Shown: one piece after another, positions 14,701 to 26,700 of the stretch | Position numbering within the stretch: position 1 is the first letter of the stretch | Layout: each line of letters opens with the position of its first letter | Program-made: the position numbers and the translations under genes | Notes under the pieces: model-generated | What the model was told of the DNA's origin: nothing | Seen by the model: only the letters and a program-made list of their open reading frames with translations | Database searches by the model: none | Source: Adlercreutzia wanghongyangiae | GTDB lineage: Bacteria; Actinomycetota; Coriobacteriia; Coriobacteriales; Eggerthellaceae | Length of the DNA: 64,000 nt | Assembly: GCF_035989245.1 (NCBI RefSeq) | Contig: NZ_JAYMFF010000010.1 | Coordinates: 39,826-103,825, forward strand | Direction: 5' to 3'

Positions 14701-17700
14701 CTCGTTCCAACGCACCGGGTAGTTGCCGTCCACATACACCTCGTTGCCCAGCGAGGCCAGGGCCGACACGGCCTTGGAGTTCACGTCGTCGGTGGCCAGG
14801 CTGCCCTGCTGCAGCAGCGTGGCGGGCAGGCCCTGGATGGCCTCGGCGTTGGTGGAGGTCACAGGACCGCCCAGCACCTCCACGGTGTAGCCGGCCAGGT
14901 ACTCGGCCGCGGGCTTCGACGTGTCGGCACCCTCGGCGCGGCGGTCGGCCACGTAACGGGTGGGCAGGTTCGCGAAGTCGTAATGACCCGCGTCGCCCAC
15001 CACGCCGGCGCCGGCGGCCGCGGTGGCCGTGCCGGCATCGGTGAAGGTGCACACCGCGCCCAGGTCGGCGTCGTAGGTGGCGCCGTCGATGGCGGAAAGC
15101 GAGCTGTGGGGCACGTCGCCGGCGTTGGCGGCGGCCCAGGTGTAGTTGTCGGCACCGAAGTCGGGGTTCAGCACCCACTGCCACACGTAGGCGGGCTTGT
15201 CGGCGCTGTCGCCCTCGCCGGGCTCGGAGCCCTCGGTGCCGTCGCCGGTCGCCTCGTCGCCCTCGGCCTGAGCAGCCGGCGCGTCGGGCGTCGTGCCCTC
15301 GTCGGGTTCGGTGCCCTCGGTATCGTCGGTGCCCTCGTCGGTCACCGGCACCGGAGCCCAGTACCACTGCTTCAGGATGACGCGCTTGCCGGGCAGGCCC
15401 GCATCCTGGGTGTTCTCGTCGGCGGCGAACAGGCCGTCGTAATCGGCGTCGTGGAACACCACACCCTCGATGGACTGGAACACCGGCTCGCGCAGACCGG
15501 CGTCGTTGCCGGCGCGGTCGGCGCCGCGGGCCAGGTCGAAGGTGGTGGTGCCGGCGAAGGTGATGGACTCGCCCTCGGCGGCCGCCCGGTTGAAGGCGTC
15601 CACGGCACCCGTGGTGTACACGTCGGGCACGATCTTGCTCTCGCCGGCGCGCGGCTCATAGCCCTCGTCGGCCGTGCCGTAGCGTACCGCGTCGCCGTAG
15701 CGGTCGACGGTGTTCAGGTCGGCATGGTTCGGGTTGGCGATAACCGCGTCGTTCTCGGTGGGCGACGTGGCCGTGGCCACATCCAGCAGCACCGTGTACT
15801 CGGCGGGCACGCCCTCCTCGGCCTCGGCCATCAGGTAACCGGTGCCGTGAATGAGATCGGAGTCGTAACGGTAGTCGGTGCCGGCCAGGCCGTAGTCGTC
15901 GCCCTGCAGGTACTTGGCGGTACCCCAGTAGCGGTTCCACCAGTTCTCGTCGGTCACGCGCACCTTGTAGCCGTACACCACGCGCTTCTTGGCGAAGCGC
16001 TGCACGTCGTCGGCCACGGTGTCGTCGGCGGGCACGTACTCCACGCGGCCCGGCTTCTCGGCCTCGGTGCGCACGTACAGCACATCGTCCACCGAACCGG
16101 CCATCTGCGAGCCGTCGGCCGCCACGGGCACCATGACGAAGCCCTGGCTCTTCAGGTTGTCGAAGCGGTAGGCGCCCGTCTCGTCGGTCACCGTGTTATG
16201 GGTGAACGTCTCGGCCGGCTGCTCGGGAGCATCGCCCTCGTCGCCCTCGTCGGGCTCGATGGGATTGCCGTCCTCGTCCAGCTCGGGCTCGGGATCGGGC
16301 TCCACATAGGCGCCGTAGGTGTTGTGGCCCTCCAGGCCCACCGTCGGATCGGCAGCGTACTGCTCGTCGTTCACGGCCCAATCGGCGTCGTAGGTCCAGG
16401 CGGCGTTCGCGTCGCCCAGCACCAGGTAGTGGCGCTCCAGGGTCAGCTGGATGCCGGCCAGCATCTGCTCGCCCTCGGCCAGCTCGCGATCGGAGCCGTC
16501 GGCCGTGGCCACGCCGCGCATGCCGTCGTTGTCGGCGTCGTTCCACACCACGCCGGTGATGGCCTGCTTCGGCGGCGCGATCTCGCCGGCGTCGCCGCCG
16601 AACACCTCGCGCACGGGCACCTGGGACACCTTCGGCTTGCCCGAGGCGTCCAGCACCGGGTTGCCGTTACGGTCGAGCTCGGGCACTTCCTCGGTGATAA
16701 CGGTGCCCAAAGCGTCGGTCTTGGGACGGTAGCCCAGCCAGTCGAAGGTGACGTAGCGGTCGGTGGGCACCAGCAGGTTGGCGTCGGCGGTGCCGTCGCC
16801 CTCCACCGTCACGTTAACCAAGTCGGTCACGGGCACAGTCACCCGCGAGGCCGCCAGGTCGGCCGCCTTGGTGCGGATATCGATATTGCTGTTGCGCGTG
16901 TCGGCAGCCTCGCCGGCCAGCACGATGTGGCCGGTGTGGGCGCGCGTGCCGGTGTAGCTGGTGCCGTTAATGGAGGCCACGGTGTCGTTGGCGGTCAGAG
17001 CCAGGCCGCCGGCCACGCCGCGGGCGCTCTCGGCATCGGAGTCGGCACGGCGGCGCAGCTGCTCCACCACGGCGGCGTCGTCCATATCGGCCACGGTGCC
17101 CTCGGCCAGATCCTTCACGGGATCGGCCGCGGTGCGCAGAGGCTGCTGGTAACGGGTGAGCAGCCACTGCTCGTCATCCTCGGCCGCAGCCTCGTCGGTG
17201 GACACCCGGCGGGTGTTCGCCAGCTCCACCCGGTAGGAGGCCAGGTAGTGTCCACCATCGGGCGCCGTGTAGGCCGCCGGCAGGTTGTCGAAGCGGTAGG
17301 TGCCGCGCACGTTCTCGTCGGTGGTCTCGGTCACGGTGCCGTCCTCGGCGGTGTCGGTGGACACGCCGTCGGCGGTGCGCACGGCCACCACGCCGCGCTT
17401 GCCCTCCACATACCACGAGTCGGTGGAGCGCGGACCCAGGAACTCGGTGGTGGTGATCACCTCGTCAGAGGTCTCGTCCACATGGGTCTCGGTATGGAAG
17501 CGGCCGGTCAGCTTGTCGTGACCGAAGTCCATGTTGCGCACCCAGAAGCCCGAGCCGTCGGAGGCAGGCTCCCAATCGGCCACGTAGTCCACCACATCGG
17601 TCGCGTTGCCGTCCTCGTCGGCCACGTAGGTCACGGGCACGCCGACGGCCAGGGCCTTCTGCTCAAGGGCAGCGGCCTCGTCGTCGGTCAGGGTGCCGGC

Positions 17701-20700
17701 GGCCCACTTCGCGGCCAGATCGGCCAGCTCGGCGTCGGCCTTCCAGCGGAAGGAGGTGTCGTCGGGATCGGACACGCTGCCCGCGCCGGCGTTCAGATTC
17801 GCCAGGGGCAGGTAGTACCACTGGGTGAGGTACACGGTCTCGTTGGCCATGCCCGGCTCGCCGGCGTCCTGGATGCCGTTGTAGCCCTTCTCCTGGGCGG
17901 CCGTCCACTGAGCCAGCTCGGCGTTGTAGTCGGCCACCGCGCCGGCGTACTCGTCGTCGCTGGCGAAGTCGGCGCGCACGGGAGCGGCGGGCGCGGGCTG
18001 CTCGCTGAAGTAGGAGTCGTCCCACACCTTGCCGGCCACGCTGGAGCGCGGCACCGGCACCAGGCCGATATCCCAGTTGTACAGACGGGCCGCGTCGCCC
18101 ATGTCGTACACCACAGGCGCGGTACCCGACAGCGGGTCGTCGCCCGGCAGCAGGCTCGTGCCCGGCACCTTCTTCACGGTCTGGCCGTTCAGCAGCTTGC
18201 CGGTGCTGTAGTCCTGCTCCGACTCGTAGGCCAGCTTCTCGGACAGATAGTACTTGTAGTCGTTCTTGTAGGTGTTGAACTCGTCGTTCAGCGTGTTGAA
18301 GATGGCCAGGGCCTGCTCGTACAGCGCCACGCGGGCGTCGTACTGGGCCTTCAGGTCGTCGTAGATCTTCTTGTAGCCGGGGAAGTCGGGCAGCTGCTTG
18401 GTGGTGGTGCTGGTGTGGTGCTCCTCGTCCTTCTCGTTCACCACGTATTCCTTGCCCGCCGCGCCCTCGTAGGCGTTCTTGTAGGCCAGGAAGGCCTCCT
18501 GGTCGCTGTTGCCCGTCAGGATGATGCCGTGCTTGGTGTAGGGCTGCGCCGTCTCGCTCGCCTTGTCGTCGGTGGGCAGGATGCGCAGGTTGCCGTTGTC
18601 GTTAGCATCGTAGTAACCGAAGCCGATCACGTCGTAGTAGGTGGCCAGGAACACCTGCCAGTCGGCCAGCCACGCCGTGTTGGCGGCCTGCTCGGCCGCG
18701 GCCAGCTGGTCGTCGGAGGGGGTGTCGCCGGGCTGCACGCCCACAGAGCCGTAATAGGTCTCGGGCTTGTACTTGTCGTGCTTGTCGGGATCCAGCTCGT
18801 CGGGGTTCACCGGCTCGGTGGGCTTCTTGGGAATCTGGCTCTTCAGCGTGGACACGTTGCTCCACAGGTTGTCCAGAGCCGCTTCCACATCCTCGTTGGA
18901 GGCGTAGCGGTTCACCACCGGCGTGAACTTGCCGTCGTTCTGCTGCTCGGTGCCGTAGATGACCAGCTCCACCGGAGCGCCGTTGTGCTTCTTAGCGCCG
19001 GCCGGGGTGATCTGGCGCAGCACGGTGCCGATCTTAGCCGGATCGAAGCCGGTCAGCGGCGCCTCGTAGGTGATGCGGCCCACGGAAAGCGCGCCTTCCT
19101 GAGTCACATGCTCCTCGTCCACGGCCGTCTGCTTCTGCTGGATGGCCGCCACGGCCGCGTCGTAGGTGAGGCCCGTCACGTTGGGCACGGTGAACAGCGG
19201 CTTGATGCGCTTGGTGATGACGTCGGTCACCTCGTCGCGCACGATGATGTCGGCATCGTCCAGCATACCGCCCTTGAACTGCGGGTACACCGGCTTGATA
19301 CGGTCGAGGTCGCGCTTCACCTTGTGGGCGATGGTGTTGGTCTCCACATCGCCGTCCGGACCGCCCGCCACCGTGACCGCATGGGCGACGGTGCGCACGG
19401 CCACGAACTTATAGCGCACCTTGATGGTGACCGTCTCACCGGGCTTCAAGGTGATGTTCTGGAAGATCACCGCGTCGTTCAGGTTGGCGTCCTTGCCCAC
19501 CGTCGGCGTCACGGGCACCGTGGCGCCGTCCAGGGTGTAGGAGCCGACCGCGCTCACGTACTTCGAGGAAGCGCCCGCGGGCAGGTTGCCGTCGGGGAAC
19601 GGGTCGGTCAGCTTCACGATCTGGGTGGTGTCGGTGGCGTTGCGGTAGGTGGTGGTGTAGGTGACATCCACCAGCTCGTCCTCGTTGTACTCCGTGAAGG
19701 CCGCGGGGGTGGCGGAATGCTGCCCCACCGTGGCCAGCACGATGTAGCCGTCGGTGAACGAGCCGGTCTCGGGCTGGCTGCCCTTCTCGTTCAGGTAATA
19801 GGTGAAGGTGCTGCCGCCGAAGTCGTTGGTGCCGTCGGCGTTCTGGGTGCCCGTCACCACGGGCGCCGCGGGATCGGCCGGCGTGGCGGCGGTCGCGGGA
19901 GCCTTGCCCGCCACCTTCACGTAGATGTCGTCGCCCTTGGCGGCGTCGCGCACCAGGGTGTACAGGTCGCCCTCGTAGTCGGCCGTGGTGGCCACGTAGG
20001 TGCCGGTGCCCTCGTCGTAACGGTAGTAGGCGGTGGCATCCGAGGACGGCACCGTGGAGGTGTCGGCCTGGCGCATCACCGTGGTGGTCACGGGCTTGGT
20101 CATGGCATCGGAGTCGGTGCCGATGGACTGGCCCTCGTTGCCGGAACGCGTCTGGAAGGCGTCGCGGATGGTGATGGCGTAGTCCTCGTCCAGGCTGGCC
20201 AGATCCTCTTGATCGACGCGCAGGCGGTAGCCGGCCAGACGCTTGGTCTTGTAGTCGTCGGACACGTTGCGGGTGTCGCGCGGGTCAACCACGTAGCTGG
20301 ACACATCGCGGAACAGGTAGGTGCCGGCGGCCGCCTGGTCGCCCGTGTACACCTCGCGCAGCTCGGCGCCGGGGTACAGCTGCCACTGGTACTCGTCGGA
20401 GTCTTCCACCACCCATTCCATCACGGGCACGCGCTTGCCGTCGGGCGTGGTGATCTCGATGCCGTCGTCGTTCTTCTCGAAGGCGGGATTGCCGGCCTCG
20501 TCGAGGGCCTGCTGGTACTTCACCGTGGAAGTCACGGGCGCGTAGTACCAGGTCTCCATCTTCACCTTCAGGCCGCCGTTCTGCGGGCCCTGGCCCACGC
20601 CGGTCTCGGTATCCTGCTGCAGGCCGTCGTTGTTCTCGTCGGCCCACACCTTGTCGCCCAGGTAGCCCTTGGTGCCGTCGATGTAGCCCAGGGCCAGCTT

Positions 20701-23700
20701 GTTCTGGCGCTTGTAGCCCTTCCACTTGGCCTTCTCGTCCTCGTACACGGCCTTGCCGTCCACCAGGGGCAGCTGGGCCTCGATGGGATAGGTGCGCGCC
20801 GAGCCGGACACGTAGCGCAGGTCGTTGTCGGACACCAGGTTGCGGGTGCCCTCGTAGAACAGGCCGTCCTGCTGGTACTCCAGCGGGTCCTGGCTCCAGG
20901 TGACCAGCGTCGGCTTGATCAGACGCGTGCTCACCGTGTCGGAGGTCTTGATCACGTAGGTATGGCCGGCCTTCAGGCGGAAGCGGAAGAAGCCGGTGTC
21001 GTCGGTGATGATCGTGGCCGGCTGACCGTCGGCGTCGTCGGCCAAAGCCGAGCTGATCACGCCATCGTTGTACTCGTACACCGAGACGCGCATGCCTTCC
21101 AGACGCTTCTCGGGCACGTAGGTGGCGCCCTTCATCTGGTCCTCGGTCTCGCCGGAGCCGGCGCCCACGGAATCCAGCAGCGAGTTGATCTCGGTGCTCT
21201 CCTCCATATCGCCGGTGGCCAGCACGTCGTCGCGGTAGGTGACGCCCTCGAAGGTGACGCCCTGGGCGATGCCCAGCTTCATCGACGTCATGCGCGCGTC
21301 GTAGTCGGCGTGGATCTTCGCGTTGTACTGGTCGGTGCCGATGTTGGCGGTGTCGTAGGCCACTTCCTCCACCTCGATGGCGGCGGTGGTCACGCGCAGG
21401 GCGGCATCGGTGCCGGCCACGTCATCGCGCTCCACGCGCTCCACGGTCACCTCGGTGTCGCCGGCGTTGGAGTAGATGTCCTTCTGGCCGATGCTCTTCT
21501 GAGTGGGCGAGAAGTTGTAGTACTCCTCGGGGAAGGTGAAGCGCAGGCGGTAGGAGCCCGGCACCAGGTTACTGAAGATGTAGTAGCCCGGGTTGCCGTA
21601 GTAGTCGAACTTCGTGTAGGTAACGTACGGCGCGCCGCTGTCGGCGTTGATGTAGTTGTCCCAAGCGTCGCGCAGGGGCTTGCCGGTACGGGCGTCGCAC
21701 TGCACCCAGCGGTCCTGGCCGCCGGTGCCGGCGTTGTTCACCAGCTGCACCACTTCGCCGTCGCGGTTCACGGGGTTGCCGTACTCGTTCAGCAGCTCCA
21801 CCTTCACATCGTTGATGCCCGGGTCTTCCACCTCGGCGTCGTAGTCCAGATCCTTCAGGTGCGAGCCGTTGGCGCCGGTGTTGTCGAAGGCCTTGCCCGT
21901 GAGCGGATCGATACCGCGCAGCAGCTTGCGGCCGTTCAGGCTGGTCTGGTAGGCGCTGTTGGCACCGCCCGAGCCGTTGGCGTCCACGGTCACGTCACTG
22001 CCGTCGCGACCGAGCACGTCGTCCTCGGGGCTGCCCGACCAGTCGGAGTCGAGCCACACGTAGTCGCCGATGTAGCCGCGGCCGTCGGGAGCGTCGATGA
22101 AGGCGCCGGCGCGGCCGTTCTCGCGCAGGTAGGTGCCGGCCTCGTCGCCGGCGTCGTTCTGGTTCACGCGCACCAGCACGGAGTTCTGCTGCACCACGCT
22201 GCGCAGCTGGTTGGCGCGGGCCAGGCGCTTGTAGTAGGCCGCCAGCTCCTCGGGAGTCTTGTAGGTGTTCTCGGGGTTGCTCTCCTCGGCCTGCAGGTCC
22301 ACATTCGGGTCGCCCGTCTTGGTGCCCAGGAACTTGGGCAGGTTCAGCGGGGCGTCCAGATCGTACACCAGGCGCATGTAGCCGCGGGCCTGCACGTGCA
22401 TCTCGCTCTTGGGCTGGGCCCAGATGGCGCGCAGGGCACGGGTCAGCTCGGCTTCCTTATCGGGATTCGCGTTCACGTAATCCTTCAGCTCGGACAGCTT
22501 CACCAGGTTGTAGCTGTACTTCATCTCGTCGCCGGACTTATCGGGCACGCTCTGGCCGTTCACGTACTTGTAGGAGCCGTTGCGCACCTCCTCGAACACC
22601 TGGAAGCGGCTGTCGGGCACGTACTCGTCGATACCGTCATCCTCGGGGGTGTCCACGTTCGGGTCCAGGCGCTCGCCGTACTTGTACAGCCACAGCAGCT
22701 GGTCCACGTCGGCGGGCACGATCTCGCCGTTCACCTTCTTGAACGGGCCCACCCAGATAGTCATGTCCAGGCCGTCCACCAGAGGCGTGCCGTTCGGGTC
22801 GGCCGTGGCATCGCCGGCCGCGGTGTAGCGGCGCACCTGGATGGAGTCCAGATCGGACAAGGTGCCGGCCCACTGGGAATCGCGGGTCTTGAAGGCGTCG
22901 AAGCGCGGGTCGCTGTTATGGTTGTACACGTCGGCGTCGCCTTCGTGCGGCAGCATGTCGTAGAACACCACGTTGCGGAAGCGGGTCGGCGAGTTCGCGC
23001 CGCCCTCGCCCACGCCCTCGGGGTTCGTGACGGTGTTGTAGTAGGTGTAGCTGGTACCCTCGGGCACACCGGCCGGGCCGTTCTTCGACCAGCTGGCCTG
23101 CTGCTCCAGCTGCGTGGTGACCACCTTGTCGGAGTCCACCGTGCCGGCGCTCTCGAAGCTTAGGGCCGGCAGCTGCATCATGATCATCGACTGGCTGGTC
23201 TGGCTGTCCATGTTCACATCGCGGGTGTCGGACACCAGGCCGCGGGTGGAACCGTCGGACGAGGCGATGGAAGGCGTGTAGGGCTTGAAGTTGCCCGGCT
23301 TGTAGCCGTAGCCCGACGTGGTCAGCAGGTCCTCGGAGATGAGGTCGTTGGCATCCGGGTCGATGGGCACCAGCAGCTCCACGATCACGGCCTGGCCCGG
23401 CTGCAGCACGCCGCGCGACGTGCCCTTGTCGGACTTCTGGCCGGTGAAGCGCCAGTTCATGAACTTACGGGGCAGGCTGGTGGTGGTATCTACGCCCGAG
23501 GTCTTGTCGGCGATGCGGTAGGCGCTGCCGATCACCGGGTCGTTCATGCGCGGCGTGGACTCCGACAGCTTGGTGCGCACCGACTCCACTTCCAGGTAGT
23601 CGGTCATGTCGGCCACGTAGTACGTCCAGATGGGCGTCTTGCGGTCGATGTTCACGTAGGGCTTGCCCGGCACCCACTCCGAGGTGTAGTTCCAGTCGAA

Positions 23701-26700
23701 GTGGCCGTAGGCGCGCTCCCACATGGTTTTAGCCGTGCCGTCGGCGTTGTACTTGTCGGCCTCCAGATCCTCGTAGGACACGTAGGTCAAACGCTGGCCG
23801 TTGGGCGACACCACGTTGCCCGACGAGTCGAAGGAGAAGCCCTCCACATAGGGCAGCACCTGGGAGATCTGCGGGTTGGCGCAGGAGTCCTGCTCGTAGC
23901 CGGTATATCCCAGGGCGGCCATCTGGTTGTCGGACAGGTTGGTCAGCACCAGCTTGTAGCGCATCATCAGCGACGAGCCCTTGTTGATGGTGGACGCGCC
24001 GCGGCTCCAGCTGTAGCCCTCGGTGGGGTCGGGCTCGGAATAGCCGGTGTTGCGCGACGAACCCGAGAAGTAGCCCTGGAAGATCTCCAGCGACAGCACC
24101 GGCGACTCGGCCGTGCGGATGAAGCCGCCGCGGGAACGCTCGGTCTCCACGCTCTTGGTGTCGTCGTAGCGCGGCGTGGCGCTGGCGAAGTGGTTCACGT
24201 GCACGTCGAGGTCGCTGCCGCTGTCGGTGGCATCGTCGGGCACGCCGTCGATGGCCTGGCCGTGCGAGGGCTCGGTCAGCTTGCTGGTGGTGAACTTCAC
24301 GTAGGGAGCCCGCGAGGTCACGCCCGCGTGAATCTCGGTCACCGTCTCGGGGTGGTAGTTGCCGGCGGAATCCAGCAGCTCCACCTTGCCCATGTTGTTC
24401 TTGCGGTAGCCCCAGCCCACGTTCAGGCGCAGCGGGTCGAAGTCGTCGGCCTCCTGCTTGCCCTTCGTGTTGATGAGCGTGCCGTTCTCGGCCAGGTACT
24501 TGCCGGCGGTGTCGGTCAGCGTGGTGCCGTCGTCCAGCACCGGGTCGGACACGCCGTCCTTGTACTCGGTCTTCGCGGCGTCCTTGTACAGGGCCGGGTC
24601 GCCGTCCTCGTAGATGCGGCCGTTCAGCTGCTTCAGGCCGGTGGTCTTGTCGGGCACGGCGTCCACGTCCAGGCGGAAGCCGTGGGGCACGGGCACCTTG
24701 TGGGACAGGCTGTCGTCCTCCACGGTGGAGCCCACGGGCACCGCCTTCACCACCCAGCGGATCTGGCGGATCTGCACGGAGTCGTCCTCGCCGAGAATCT
24801 GCTTGCGGGTGAAGGTGATGTTCTGCTTGTCGGAGATGGCGTAGCCCTCCTTGGCGCCGATCTGCACCCACTGCTTCGAATCGGCGGTGTTGTAGTCGGT
24901 GCTCTCATTGAAGGCCGGGTCGATCTCGTCCTCGCCGTACCAGTAGTCGCGGTCGGCGTCGCTGCCGGCCAGGGCGAAGTTCTCACGGCCCTGGTACTCG
25001 CTGCCGTTCTGCTCGATGAACACGTTCTCGTCGGCACCGAAGTTGGTGGACGACACGCGGGCGAACATGAACAGGCGCAGCTGGCTCTCGGTCTCGGCGG
25101 CCTCGTTGGCCGGCTTGGCGCCGGCGGCGTCGGCGGCCAGGGCGATGCCGTCTTCGGTGCCGTCGGCGGTGTACACCGCGCCCGGCACCTCCCAGATGCC
25201 GGTGGACACGCTCTCGAAGGCCGACTGGATACGGCCCACGGCGTACTCGGTGTCCTTGGTGAACGGCGCGTTGGCCACGGTCATGGCGCTCTTGGCCGGA
25301 TTCTCCGAGGCCGTGGCCCAGAAGGGAACCTGCCAATCCACCACGAAGCTGTTCACCGCGCCGCCGGTGTTGATGGCTTGGGTCATGTAGAAGCCGTTGG
25401 AGCCGCGCAGCTGCACGTCCTGGCCGGAGTACACGTTCATGTCGGAGTTGTAGATGAGCGTGCGGGCCTTCTCGGTGTCGATACGCACCGACGCCGAGGG
25501 CTTGCGGATGCGGAACCAGCCGGACGTGTCGGTGACGTACAGGTCGTCCAGATCGCTGTCGCGGTCGTAGTTCACGTTGGTGGCCGCATGGTCGGCGGCC
25601 TTCTCGCCGGAGCGGTAGAAGCGGTTCACCGACTGGCCGTGGAACGACGTGCCGATCAGCGTCATCACGTCCTTCTTCGGCTTCAGGCCGGTGGTGCCCT
25701 CGTCTACCGAGCCGTCGGCACCGGCCTCGACATTGCCGCCGCCGTTGGGCTTCTGGCCGAGGCCTGTGTTGTTGCTGGTGTCCGCACCCGTCAGGTCGTC
25801 GCCGTCGTAGATGTGGTCCCAGCCCTCCTTGTCCTCGTCGTCGATCCAGTTCAGCTTGGTCTCGTGGGCCGTGGCGTACACCTGGGAGTCGTCGCCGTTC
25901 CAGCTGGCGATGGTCTCCATCTGCTTCTTGTAGCTCACCAGCTTATCGCCGTCGTACAGGCTGTCGTCCATGGCGGTGTCCACATCGCCCAGGTTGTCCA
26001 GGCGCGTCTTCACCTTCAAGGTCATGGAGTCGCCGAAGCCCAGGAAGCCGTCGGGATGCACGCCGGCATAGTAGGCGTTCAGCAGCGAGTCGAACTCGGC
26101 GAACTCCTTGTCGGTGGCATCGTCGGGCGCGGCGATCTCGAACACCACCACCTCGCGGTCGTGCACGCGCGGCTTCACGGTGCTGTAGGAGCCCACGCCC
26201 TGGTTGGCCTCAGTGGAGCCCGACAGCGTATCGGTCACCAGGCCGCGGGCGGCCACGGTGTCGGCGGCGTCGTCCATATCGGCCTTGCCGTAGTTGGCGT
26301 TGTCGGTCTTGCCGCGCAGGGCCAGGGTGCCGGTGGTGGCGAAGTTGTTGTCGCCGTAGTTGGGCTGGTAGGACACCTTCACCGTCCAGCCCTTCTCCAT
26401 CAGCTGCTTGGGAGTCAGCCGCTCGGTCACGCGCTCGCCGGTCTTGCGGTCGGTGTACACGCGCTCCACGTAGAAGGCGTAGTCGTCGTCGGTGTAGTCG
26501 CCGATGTACTTGTAGTCCTTCGACTTGGAAACGCCCTTGTCGTCCACCTGGGCCAGCGTCTTGTCGTCGGTCAGCATGCGGTCGTCGTAGAACGTCACCT
26601 GGCTGGGCAGGTGCAGGGCGTACACCAGCTTGGCGTGCTTCATGTCGCCCTGGGCCTCCACGATGTCGGTGTACTCGTCGGGCTCCAGGTAGCCGGTCTG

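Noticed and set aside
1..18045. Assembly duplication as the cause of the super-repeats
   Set aside because: Copies of the same module type differ at most positions and in length, unlike collapsed or duplicated contig ends. They are old, diverged repeats.
8083..23163. A 5,026-codon open frame on the plus strand
   Set aside because: It is in exact codon register opposite the giant gene. Its translation is low-complexity Val/His/Gly/Leu text without domains, which is what the complement of GCC, CAC, GAC and similar codons gives. The same holds for 175-8040, 23701-33732, 34429-38181, 39523-43062, 44722-50880, 50974-53127, 55069-58509 and 59845-63150.
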